In this document: piece by piece, positions 17,570 to 25,065 of the stretch
Layout of the letters: the number at the start of each line of letters is the position of its first letter
Numbering within the stretch: position 1 is the first letter of the stretch
Source: Caldilineaceae bacterium
GTDB lineage: Bacteria > Chloroflexota > Anaerolineae > Caldilineales > Caldilineaceae
Direction of reading: 5' to 3'
Assembly (NCBI GenBank): GCA_020433455.1
Contig: JAGRCP010000065.1
Coordinates: forward strand, 1 to 38,218
DNA length: 38,218 bases
Position numbers and translations under genes: made by a program
Notes under the pieces: model-generated
Seen by the model: only the letters and a program-made list of their open reading frames with translations
Told to the model about the DNA's origin: nothing
The model's database searches: none

Positions 17570-17578
17570 GATTGGAAA

Positions 17579-17610
17579 AGCGCGACAAGGAGGAATCTCT
17601 TTGCCGCGCT
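17579..17610 (+). promoter_or_regulatory. Hairpin sequestering the Shine-Dalgarno of leader ORF 2
   Basis: AGCGCG (17579-17584) pairs with CGCGCT (17605-17610). After one mismatch, CAAGGAG (17586-17592) pairs with CTCTTTG (17597-17603), one G-U, leaving loop GAAT. The near-perfect Shine-Dalgarno AAGGAGG and the TTG start codon are both inside the stem. Confidence 0.65.
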
Positions 17611-17669
17611 GCCAAAGAAAAACGTGGACGCCGGAAGATAAAGTCCGGTGGTCACGTTTTTTTTATTGA
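17601..17669 (+). CDS. Leader ORF 2 overlapping terminator 2 (22 codons)
   Basis: TTG 17601 lies 7 nt after AAGGAGG (17587-17593), the best Shine-Dalgarno in the leader. The ORF encodes MPRCQRKTWTPEDKVRWSRF, then FY and TGA. It runs through the whole of terminator 2, so translating ribosomes would block that hairpin. It is out of frame with the exporter gene, which starts 19 nt after its stop. The coding claim rests on the Shine-Dalgarno, spacing and placement; no homologue is known to me. Confidence 0.5.
   Translation: MPRCQRKTWTPEDKVRWSRFFY
17621..17664 (+). terminator. Terminator 2 in the ABC exporter leader
   Basis: A 15-position stem (17621-17635 with 17644-17658) having one mismatch and two G-U pairs, 8-nt loop, then T8 (17657-17664, its first two bases in the stem). 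It ends 24 nt before the exporter start codon, so it should stop transcription before the genes unless prevented. Confidence 0.85.
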
Positions 17670-17688
17670 AAATTCCTGAGGTCCCAAC

Positions 17689-19527
17689 ATGGCAGTTATG
17701 GCAGTAAACCAACATCAACAACATGAAAAACAGATCAAGCAGGCAGCGCAGCATAACCGCCTGCAAGGGCTGTGGCGGCTCATGGGCGGCTTTCGGGGCG
17801 AGTATGCAGGCGCGGTAGCAAGCCTGGCGCTGGCAACCGGCGCCCGCACGCTCACCTTCCTGCTGCTGGCCTGGTTTATCGATACGTACCTGGTCGCGGA
17901 TGAGAAGCCCATTGCGTTGTACCTTATTGCGCTGGGCTTTGTCGGTCTGGCCGTAATCCAGGGCGTTTTTACGTTCTACAGCGGCAAGCTGGCCGCAAGC
18001 ACATCGGAAGGCATCGTCCAGCGGCTGCGCAACTATATGCTCAACCACATCCAGCGCCTGACCTTCGCCTATCACGATACTACCTCTACCGGCGAGTTGA
18101 TCCAGCGGGCCACATCGGATATCGACGCCATCCGCCGCTTCTTTGCCGAACAGGCGATTGAGACGGGCCGCATCATCATGCTCTTCGTGGTTAATCTGGC
18201 TGCGATCATGCTCATCGACGTGCAGCTTGCCCTCATCTCGGTGGCCGTGATTCCGGTGGTGCTGGTCCTGTCCTTCTTCTTCTTTCGCAAAGTGTCAGAC
18301 GTTTATGAACGGTATCAGGAGCAGGAAGCGATTCTCTCCAGCGCGCTGCAGGAAAATCTGAGCGGCGTGCGGGTGGTCAAGGCCTTCGCGCGCCAGCCCT
18401 ATGAAGAAGAGCGATTCGGGGAAATAAACGGCGAAATGTATCGCCGGGGAAAGCGGCTGCTGCTCATGCACTCCCTCTACTGGCCCTTCTCCGACATTCT
18501 CTGCGGCTTTCAGATGCTTGCCGGGTTCACCGTGGGTGCGCTCATGGCTATCAACGGGCGCATCACCGTGGGCGAGTATCTTGCCTATGCGGGCATGATC
18601 ATCTGGATCATCTGGCCCATTCGCAACCTGGGCCGGATGATCATCCAGATGTCCACCGGCATGGTCTCCTTCGGCCGTGTCGCCCAGGTAGTACGGGAAG
18701 AGCGGGAGGATCTGGAAACGGGCGATACCGTCCTGCCGGCCCGCGTGAAGGGCAAGATCGAATACCGGGATGCGGGCTTCACCTATACCGGTACAGAGCA
18801 ACCGGTGTTGACGGATATCAGCTTCACCGCCCGGCCGGGTCAACGCATCGCCCTGCTGGGCGCGACGGGCGCGGGCAAAACGTCGCTCATTAACCTGCTG
18901 CCGCGCTTCTACAACTACACCAGCGGCGAGATTCTGCTGGACGACGTGCCGCTGACAAGCTACTCGCGCAGCACGCTGCGCCACCTCATCGGCATTGTGG
19001 AGCAGGAGCCGTTCCTCTTCTCGCGCACGGTGCGGGACAACATCACCTACGGCGTAGGACGCACCGTGTCGCAAGCTGAAGTGGAGGAAGCGGCCCGCTT
19101 CGCCGCCATCCACGAGGTCATCGTCAACAAGTTCCCGGACGGCTATGACACGCTGGTAGGCGAGCGGGGCACAACCCTATCGGGCGGTCAGAAGCAGCGG
19201 GTGGCCATCGCCCGGACGTTGCTCAAGGATCCCCGCATCCTCATCCTGGACGATTCTACATCGGCTGTGGATACGGAGACCGAGGCGCTCATCCGCACCG
19301 CGCTGGAAGCGCTCATGGCGGGACGAACCACCTTTATCATCGCCCACCGCATCCAGAGCCTCATGAGTGCAGACCTGATCCTGGTCATGAAGGAGGGGCG
19401 CATCGTGCAACGGGGAACCCATGCCGAACTGGTGAACCAGCCGGGCATGTATCGGAATATCTACGCAGCGCAAACGCGCATGGAAACCGAACTCGAGGAG
19501 GAACTAACTCGTGTCCGAACAGTATGA
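17689..19527 (+). CDS. ABC exporter half-transporter, degenerate-site subunit
   Basis: Membrane exporter half of the multidrug type (TMD-NBD, 612 residues), probably pairing with the next gene product. About six TM helices occupy residues 40-320. The ATPase domain has Walker A GATGAGKT (391-398), canonical signature LSGGQ (497-501), Walker B ILILDD with D522 in place of the catalytic Glu, and the H-loop His (H553). The missing Glu here, together with the non-canonical signature of the partner, is the known pattern of heterodimeric exporters with one degenerate ATP site (BmrCD, LmrCD, TM287/288). GAGG (17678-17681) is 7 nt before ATG 17689. Expression is likely gated by the leader upstream. 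Substrate is unknown; drugs or lipids are possible. Confidence 0.93.
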   Translation: MAVMAVNQHQQHEKQIKQAAQHNRLQGLWRLMGGFRGEYAGAVASLALATGARTLTFLLLAWFIDTYLVADEKPIALYLIALGFVGLAVIQGVFTFYSGKLAASTSEGIVQRLRNYMLNHIQRLTFAYHDTTSTGELIQRATSDIDAIRRFFAEQAIETGRIIMLFVVNLAAIMLIDVQLALISVAVIPVVLVLSFFFFRKVSDVYERYQEQEAILSSALQENLSGVRVVKAFARQPYEEERFGEINGEMYRRGKRLLLMHSLYWPFSDILCGFQMLAGFTVGALMAINGRITVGEYLAYAGMIIWIIWPIRNLGRMIIQMSTGMVSFGRVAQVVREEREDLETGDTVLPARVKGKIEYRDAGFTYTGTEQPVLTDISFTARPGQRIALLGATGAGKTSLINLLPRFYNYTSGEILLDDVPLTSYSRSTLRHLIGIVEQEPFLFSRTVRDNITYGVGRTVSQAEVEEAARFAAIHEVIVNKFPDGYDTLVGERGTTLSGGQKQRVAIARTLLKDPRILILDDSTSAVDTETEALIRTALEALMAGRTTFIIAHRIQSLMSADLILVMKEGRIVQRGTHAELVNQPGMYRNIYAAQTRMETELEEELTRVRTV

Positions 19528-21442
19528 ACAATTTGAGGAAGAGGAATTCGAGACCCAATTCAACGGCGCAACCATCAGGCGGATTGTCGGCCAGCTCAAG
19601 CCCTATTGGGTTCAGACGCTGATCTTTTTGACGCTGGTGGCCGTCGTCTCGTTTCTCGATTCTTACTTCACCTTTCTCAGCAAGCGCATTATCGACGAGG
19701 GCATCGTCGCCGGAAACGTGACGGCCCTGCGCAGCATCGTGATTCAGTACGGCGCGCTCATCGTGATCCAGGCCGCGGCGGTCTTCGGCTTTATCTATCT
19801 GACCGGCATTCTGGGCCATAAAGTGCGCTATGATCTGCGCAAGGCCATGTTCAACAAGCTCCAGCAGCTTTCTCTGGGTTATTACAACCGCACGCCTGTG
19901 GGCTGGATTATCTCGCGCGTCACGTCTGATACGGACCGGGTCGCTGAACTGGTTACCTGGGGCATGCTCGATGTGACCTGGGGCATCTTCAATATCGGCA
20001 CCGCGCTGATCTTCATGTGGATGATCAGCCCCCAGCTCACCATAATCGTCGCCGTCATCCTGCCGATCATCGTGGCGGTGGCGCTGGAATTCAAGAAGCG
20101 CATCATCATTCAGTATCGCAATGTGCGCCGCATCAACTCCCAGATTACCGGTCACTACAACGAGACCATTACCGGCGTACGGGTCATCAAGGCCCTGCGG
20201 CGGGAAGAAGCAAATCTGGACGAATTTGAAACGCTCTCGGGCGACATGTATGCTGCCGGTTATCGCGCGGCGTGGCTTTCCGCACTCTTCCTGCCGACGG
20301 TCCAGATTCTGGCCGCCCTGGCAGTGGGCGCGGTCATCTGGTACGGCGGCCTGCGTGCACAGGTAGGCGGCATCACCATCGGCGGCATTCAGGCCTTTAT
20401 CTCCTATATCACCTTCATGCTCTGGCCCATCCAGGAGGTAGCGCGGGTCTATGCCGGCATGCAGCAGGCGATTGCATCCGGTGAGCGCATCTATTCGCTC
20501 CTGGACTCGGAGCCGGAAATTGTGGATAAGCCCGACGCTTATGCGCCCGAGCATATGCGGGGAGATCTGGTTTTCGACCACGTGGACTTCTTCTACGAGG
20601 AAGGCAAACCGGTGCTAAGCGACTTTAACCTCAACGTGGCGGAAGGCGAGACCATCGCGCTGGTGGGGCCCACGGGCGGCGGCAAGTCCACCATCGTCAA
20701 CCTCATCGCCCGCTTCTATGAGCCCAAGCGCGGCCGCATCACCATCGGCGGCGAGGATTACACCCGCTTTACCCAGCGCGCTATCCAGTCGCGGATCGGC
20801 ATGGTGCTCCAGACGCCCCATCTCTTCTCGGGCACGATCCGGGAGAACCTGCGCTACGGTCGGCTGGATGCCACGGATCAGGCCATGGAGGAGGCGGCCA
20901 AGCTGGTGGGCGCGCACGACTTCATTAAGCGCCTGCCAAACGGCTATGATGAAGAGGTGGGCGAAGGCGGCAATCTGCTCTCCGTAGGGCAAAAGCAGCT
21001 CATCAGCCTGGCCCGGGCCGTGCTGGCCCAGCCCGACATCTTCATTATGGACGAGGCGACCAGCTCAGTGGATACGCTCACGGAGGCCCTCATCCAGCAG
21101 GGCATGGAAACGCTCATGCAAGGGCGAACAAGCTTTGTCATCGCGCATCGGCTAAGCACCATCCGCAATGCGGACCGCATCCTGGTGATCGAAGACGGGC
21201 GCATTGCCGAGATCGGCAATCACCAGGAACTGCTGACGCTGGGCGGCCATTACTATCGCCTCTACACCCAGCAGTTCAAGCGTGAAGCGGCCGACAAGCT
21301 GGACATCGCTGATCGCCGCGGCGCGGAATCCCGGAACGGGCAAGAGAAGGATATCTTGCCGCCTCCCGAAAGCGATTCCCACGAGTTGGAATACGAGCAG
21401 ACGGCCCATCGTCGTTTGGCCGAAACGGAGTATGGAGACTAA
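19511..21442 (+). CDS. ABC exporter half-transporter, catalytic-site subunit
   Basis: 643-residue partner of the preceding exporter, overlapping it by 17 nt, with a GTG start at 19511 and GAGGAGG 9 nt upstream. TM helices span about residues 32-320. The ATPase domain has Walker A GPTGGGKS (386-393), signature LSVGQ (490-494, non-canonical V), and Walker B IFIMDEATSSVD with the catalytic E515 intact, plus H546. Combining this Walker A/B with the partner's LSGGQ gives the functional ATP site. An acidic N-terminus (1-18) and a C-terminal tail of about 50 residues lie outside the folded domains. Translational coupling through the overlap suggests equal synthesis of both subunits. Confidence 0.94.
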   Translation: MSEQYEQFEEEEFETQFNGATIRRIVGQLKPYWVQTLIFLTLVAVVSFLDSYFTFLSKRIIDEGIVAGNVTALRSIVIQYGALIVIQAAAVFGFIYLTGILGHKVRYDLRKAMFNKLQQLSLGYYNRTPVGWIISRVTSDTDRVAELVTWGMLDVTWGIFNIGTALIFMWMISPQLTIIVAVILPIIVAVALEFKKRIIIQYRNVRRINSQITGHYNETITGVRVIKALRREEANLDEFETLSGDMYAAGYRAAWLSALFLPTVQILAALAVGAVIWYGGLRAQVGGITIGGIQAFISYITFMLWPIQEVARVYAGMQQAIASGERIYSLLDSEPEIVDKPDAYAPEHMRGDLVFDHVDFFYEEGKPVLSDFNLNVAEGETIALVGPTGGGKSTIVNLIARFYEPKRGRITIGGEDYTRFTQRAIQSRIGMVLQTPHLFSGTIRENLRYGRLDATDQAMEEAAKLVGAHDFIKRLPNGYDEEVGEGGNLLSVGQKQLISLARAVLAQPDIFIMDEATSSVDTLTEALIQQGMETLMQGRTSFVIAHRLSTIRNADRILVIEDGRIAEIGNHQELLTLGGHYYRLYTQQFKREAADKLDIADRRGAESRNGQEKDILPPPESDSHELEYEQTAHRRLAETEYGD

Positions 21443-21447
21443 CGCAT

Positions 21448-21542
21448 CCCGGCAGGAATCTGCATGCAGCGCCTAGCGGAGGCGGAGCCGTGAGATTTCC
21501 GCGTAGGATTTCCATGTAGGATTTCTGCCGGGGTGTTCACCC
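21448..21542 (+). repeat. Structured 3' region after the exporter operon
   Basis: CCCGGCAGGAATC (21448-21460) pairs with GATTTCTGCCGGG (21520-21532), 13 bp with one G-U. Inside are the palindrome TGCATGCA and two direct copies of GTAGGATTTC (21503 and 21516). A small GGGTG/CACCC hairpin follows (21531-21542). There is no T-tract; possibly a transcript end or a dispersed repeat unit. Confidence 0.45.
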
Positions 21543-21563
21543 GGAACTGTATCAGCATTGCTG

Positions 21564-21610
21564 TTATGTTTACTTACATAGTTGATTATGTTTACATATT
21601 CGACTATCAT
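21564..21610 (+). promoter_or_regulatory. Promoter with paired operator-like repeats before the M23 gene
   Basis: TTGATT (21582-21587), a 17-nt spacer and TATCAT (21605-21610) form a plausible promoter. Two copies of TTATGTTTAC lie 22 nt apart (21564 and 21586), each within a TATGT-N-ACATA dyad. The second copy overlaps the -35. Two helical turns of separation suits cooperative repressor binding. Confidence 0.6.
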
Positions 21611-21666
21611 AGCGCACAGAGCACCGCCCCATTGCCTGCTTGATTACACAATTCGGGAGATTCTGT

Positions 21667-24600
21667 ATGTTAACCAATCCTCCGCTGATCGGTTCCGCCT
21701 CGGTCATCCAGGGCTTTGGCGCCGATCCTGAACGCTACGGCGGCATTGCATGCGGCGGCGTTCCCTTACGCGGCCATAACGGCATGGACTTCAATGCCGC
21801 ACCTAACTCGCCGGTCATGGCGGTGCAGGACGGGGTAGTGCTGGCCGTGGGCGACGAGCCTGACGGCTTCGGTCACTACGTGCTGCTGGGTCACTACTGG
21901 GGTCAATCCCTCTATGCACATCTGGATCGGGCCACCGTCGCCCCCCAGCAGAATGTCCAGGGCGGCGATCAGATTGGGTTCAGCGGCAGCAGCGGAGCCG
22001 GCAGTACGCCCCATTTTCATTTCGGCATGCGTATTACGCCGTTTGCCGTAAATGACGGCTGGTGCGGCTATGTGGATCCGGAACCCTACTTGCGCCGGCT
22101 GCTCGTCCCCCGGGGCGCCATTATCGGGCCTCACATTGTAGGCGGCGTCGTACGCCATTTGGATTTGCTGCGTCGCTGGCAGCCGCGCATGGTCCTGGTT
22201 CTGGATCCCAATCCGGACGAGGTCCGTCAGCTGCGCGAGGCTTGCCCCGCCACCGCCATCATCGGTCGCATCTTTGAGCCGGACAACGTCATTGATGAGC
22301 GCATCCGGGCCAATCCAAAAGAGGCCGCGGCCTGGGCTCATGCAAAGATAATGAGCCGCCTGGCTCCCGAGGTGGACTACTGGCAATTCGCCAATGAAGT
22401 CTTGCAAAAAGCGGATACCCTGCCCCTGCTGGGCGCATTTGAGCAGGAGCGTATGCGCCTGGCCGATGCCAACGGGTACAAATGCGCCATCTTCGGCTTC
22501 AGCGTAGGCAACCCCGATCTGCCTGAGCACGACCGCATGGCCGATTGGCGACGGGTCTATCCGGTCATCGAGTACGCCGAGCAGCACGATCACTGCATTT
22601 CCGTTCACCAATACGGCATGCCCGATATCTGGGGCCCGGACAACAATTTCGATTGGTACCTGTATCGTCTGGAGCATCAGGTCCTGCGCCGTCTGCCTTT
22701 TAAACGAGTCAAGTTCGCCGTGACGGAATATGGCATTGACGGGCTGATTCAGGGCGATCGGGGCGGTTGGCAGACGTACACCAGCGCCGACAATTATGTC
22801 AATCAGCTACTCAAGGGCGGAGCCTATGCCGAACGCTTTTCCGGCCGGGTGCTGGGCTATGCCGTCTTTACATTCGGCCACAATCCGCCATGGGGCTCCT
22901 ATGATATTGCCGGCGCCGTGGCTGATCAACTGGCCGCGCGCTCACCGCGCGGCACATGGGAAGAGGTAGATACCAACGTGAACGACTTTGCCCACGACAG
23001 CGACATCACCGAACCGGGCAGCAGCGAGCCGGCAAACCCCGTTACGCCGACTGAACCGACGCCCGCAGAGCCGGAACCCCAACCGACGGAACCGGAGCCG
23101 ACTCAGCCTGCCGCCCCGCCCATCGAGCGGCGCACTACCGAGTGGTTTGACCACTACAACATGCAGATTGCGACGCTGGCCCAACGGCCCGACAACCCTG
23201 ATGCCGGCGGCGACACGGTCTACGTGCTCAGGGATGTTTTTACCACTTACCTGGGCTCGTGGGAACCGTCAAACGAAACCGGCTCCATTCCGCAGTGGGC
23301 GCGTGACGCCTATCTCAGCGGCCAGTTTCTGGAAGCGGGCGCGGATCACCACCTCTTCGGCGCTGTGCTGGACCGGGACGGCAACCTCATCAAGGATACG
23401 CCCTTGCGCTTCTGGTCCGACGGTTTCGATAAGTTAGCCGACGGAAGCTATGAAGGCTATCTCACCATCCGCACCAAGTCCGATTCCGGCTGGGCCAACA
23501 ACCCCATGGGGCCGGGCAGTTCCTACGTGCCCGAGCGGGGCGAGCGAGGGCCATGGTGCTGGGCGCCGGAAGGCGCGGCTGAAGTAATGTGCGGCGGCGG
23601 GCTGCCGGCGCGTCATCACCTCTCCACCTTTGCCGTCTGGCAGGCGATGGACCGTACGGCCTATGAAGCCGCCGTGAACGGCGGCACCCCCGTCGCACCG
23701 CCGGTTGAGCCGCCCGTCGCACCGCCGACCGAACCGGTTCAACCGCCGACCGAACCCACGGAACCCGCGATTGAAATCGATCAGCGCATCACGCCATGGT
23801 TCAACCACATGAACATGTCCATCCAGTCCATCGCCGATCGGCCGGATAACCCGGATCCGAATGGCGATAAGGTCTATCTGGTCAAGGATGTCTTTACCAC
23901 CATCAACGGTTCGTGGGAGCCCAGCGATACGCCCTATTCCATTCCTCAGTGGGCTCGGGACGCTTATCTCAAGCCGTGGGGCGCGCCCGACTACTTTGAC
24001 GATGCGGGCGCAGATCACCATCTCTTCGTGGCCGTACTGGGCGAGGACGGAGAGCTGCGCAGGTTCTATCCCGTGCGCTTCTGGTCCGACGGCTTTGCCA
24101 AGCTGGGGGACCCGAGTTACGAAGGCTATGTTCACCGGGAGACCAAGGAGCGCTCCGGCTGGATCAACATTCCCATTGGTCCGGATTCCAACTTTGTACC
24201 CGAACGGGATGAGTCGGGCCCCTGGTGCTGGGCGCCTGACGGCGCGGCCGAGGTCATCTGCGGCGGCGGGCTGCCGGCCAAGCAGCACGTTTCCACTTTC
24301 GTCGTCTGGCAAGAGGCGCCCCGCAGCGCGATCGACTCGGGCGGCGAAATCGGCGGGCCTATAAGCGAGCCGGGCGAAGGCGAAATCGGCGATCCCATCA
24401 GCGAACCGGGCGAGGGAGATCACACCATCTTCATGCCCACCGTTTTCGGACCGGGCGGACGGCCCGCTTCGGCCCCAGCCCCGCAAGCCGATGCGCCGTT
24501 CCCCGCGGCGACCGGCAGCGCTGCCGGCCAGGACCTGGGCGAAATTCGCTGGTCAGCCTGGGTGCGCCTGGGTTATGAGGGCGGACAAAACAGCGCCTTG

Positions 24601-24744
24601 GCCATCCACGCCCGACGCAACGGACTGGGCATGCCCGTGACGCCGGTCTATCGTCACGGAGATCTAATCTTGCAGGGATATCTGGGCGGCATTGTTTTTC
24701 ACAAGCAGGGCAAGCCGGAGACGGTGCAATATACAGAGTGGTAA
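21667..24744 (+). CDS. M23 peptidase-like / clan GH-A-like protein with duplicated C-terminal domain
   Basis: 1025-residue multidomain protein. Residues 5-125 are an M23 (LytM) domain with the zinc pattern H37-x3-D41, H85 and H116-x-H118, a fold that cuts peptidoglycan peptides. Residues about 150-430 resemble a clan GH-A TIM barrel: N243-E244 (FANEV) and E354 (TEYG) sit where acid/base and nucleophile are expected. After a Pro/Glu linker come two copies of a 175-residue domain (486-659 and 704-882) sharing IPQWARDAYL, GADHHLF, FWSDGF and WCWAP-GAAEV-CGGGLPA. A further Pro/Gly linker and a roughly 70-residue end domain follow. ATG 21667 has GGGAG about 8 nt upstream. No signal peptide or TM segment is seen, which is odd for a wall-acting enzyme. 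Function is inferred as cell-wall or polysaccharide processing. Confidence 0.8.
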   Translation: MLTNPPLIGSASVIQGFGADPERYGGIACGGVPLRGHNGMDFNAAPNSPVMAVQDGVVLAVGDEPDGFGHYVLLGHYWGQSLYAHLDRATVAPQQNVQGGDQIGFSGSSGAGSTPHFHFGMRITPFAVNDGWCGYVDPEPYLRRLLVPRGAIIGPHIVGGVVRHLDLLRRWQPRMVLVLDPNPDEVRQLREACPATAIIGRIFEPDNVIDERIRANPKEAAAWAHAKIMSRLAPEVDYWQFANEVLQKADTLPLLGAFEQERMRLADANGYKCAIFGFSVGNPDLPEHDRMADWRRVYPVIEYAEQHDHCISVHQYGMPDIWGPDNNFDWYLYRLEHQVLRRLPFKRVKFAVTEYGIDGLIQGDRGGWQTYTSADNYVNQLLKGGAYAERFSGRVLGYAVFTFGHNPPWGSYDIAGAVADQLAARSPRGTWEEVDTNVNDFAHDSDITEPGSSEPANPVTPTEPTPAEPEPQPTEPEPTQPAAPPIERRTTEWFDHYNMQIATLAQRPDNPDAGGDTVYVLRDVFTTYLGSWEPSNETGSIPQWARDAYLSGQFLEAGADHHLFGAVLDRDGNLIKDTPLRFWSDGFDKLADGSYEGYLTIRTKSDSGWANNPMGPGSSYVPERGERGPWCWAPEGAAEVMCGGGLPARHHLSTFAVWQAMDRTAYEAAVNGGTPVAPPVEPPVAPPTEPVQPPTEPTEPAIEIDQRITPWFNHMNMSIQSIADRPDNPDPNGDKVYLVKDVFTTINGSWEPSDTPYSIPQWARDAYLKPWGAPDYFDDAGADHHLFVAVLGEDGELRRFYPVRFWSDGFAKLGDPSYEGYVHRETKERSGWINIPIGPDSNFVPERDESGPWCWAPDGAAEVICGGGLPAKQHVSTFVVWQEAPRSAIDSGGEIGGPISEPGEGEIGDPISEPGEGDHTIFMPTVFGPGGRPASAPAPQADAPFPAATGSAAGQDLGEIRWSAWVRLGYEGGQNSALAIHARRNGLGMPVTPVYRHGDLILQGYLGGIVFHKQGKPETVQYTEW

Positions 24745-24800
24745 GTTGATAGGGTGACGGGCGCGCCCCGCCCGTAGTCCATGTTGAATCGATCCGAATA

Positions 24801-24835
24801 AAAAGCGCCTGAACCGTAACGGTTCAGGCGCTTTT
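24801..24835. terminator. Bidirectional intrinsic terminator
   Basis: A perfect 16-bp stem AAAAGCGCCTGAACCG / CGGTTCAGGCGCTTTT with loop TAA. The A-run on the left and T-run on the right let it work on both strands, ending the M23-protein transcript (+) and the tRNA-Gln transcript (-). Confidence 0.93.
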
Positions 24836-24845
24836 GTTTGTTAGA

Positions 24846-24917
24846 CTGGGGGACAGGGATTCGAACCCCAACCATCTGATCCAGAGTCAGACGTTCTGCC
24901 GATTAAACTATCCCCCA
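24846..24917 (-). tRNA. tRNA-Gln (anticodon CUG)
   Basis: 72-nt tRNA read on the minus strand from 24917. Acceptor stem TGGGGGA/TCCCCCA with discriminator G, D arm with GTTTAATCGGCAG, anticodon stem TCTGA/TCAGA with loop CTCTGGA (anticodon CTG), and T arm GGTTCGAATCC. The weak U1-A72 pair and G73 agree with known Gln identity elements. CCA is not encoded. Confidence 0.96.
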
Positions 24918-24936
24918 TCGGCGGCAACGAGGGAAG

Positions 24937-24965
24937 ATAGTAGCACAGAGTGAGCGCAACGGCAA
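24937..24965 (-). promoter_or_regulatory. Promoter of tRNA-Gln
   Basis: On the minus strand, TTGCCG (24965-24960), a 17-nt spacer and TACTAT (24942-24937), ending 20 nt before the tRNA 5' end. Confidence 0.7.
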
Positions 24966-24987
24966 ATTTTCAGGCCACAATCGGGCA

Positions 24988-25022
24988 ATTGGAATTTCTC
25001 CCGTCAGCGACATGATTCCAAT
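24988..25022. repeat. Inverted repeat after the M60 gene
   Basis: ATTGGAAT (24988-24995) and ATTCCAAT (25015-25022) form an 8-bp perfect dyad 43 nt beyond the M60 gene stop. It is overlapped by two direct copies of TCAGCGAC. No T-tract is present. Confidence 0.35.
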
Positions 25023-25065
25023 CAGCGACCGGCAATATTCCCTGACACGAATACCACAAAAATCG

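Noticed and set aside
19385-20581. 398-codon minus-strand open frame inside the ABC exporter genes
   Set aside because: Antisense reading of well-supported ABC transporter genes; no protein family features.
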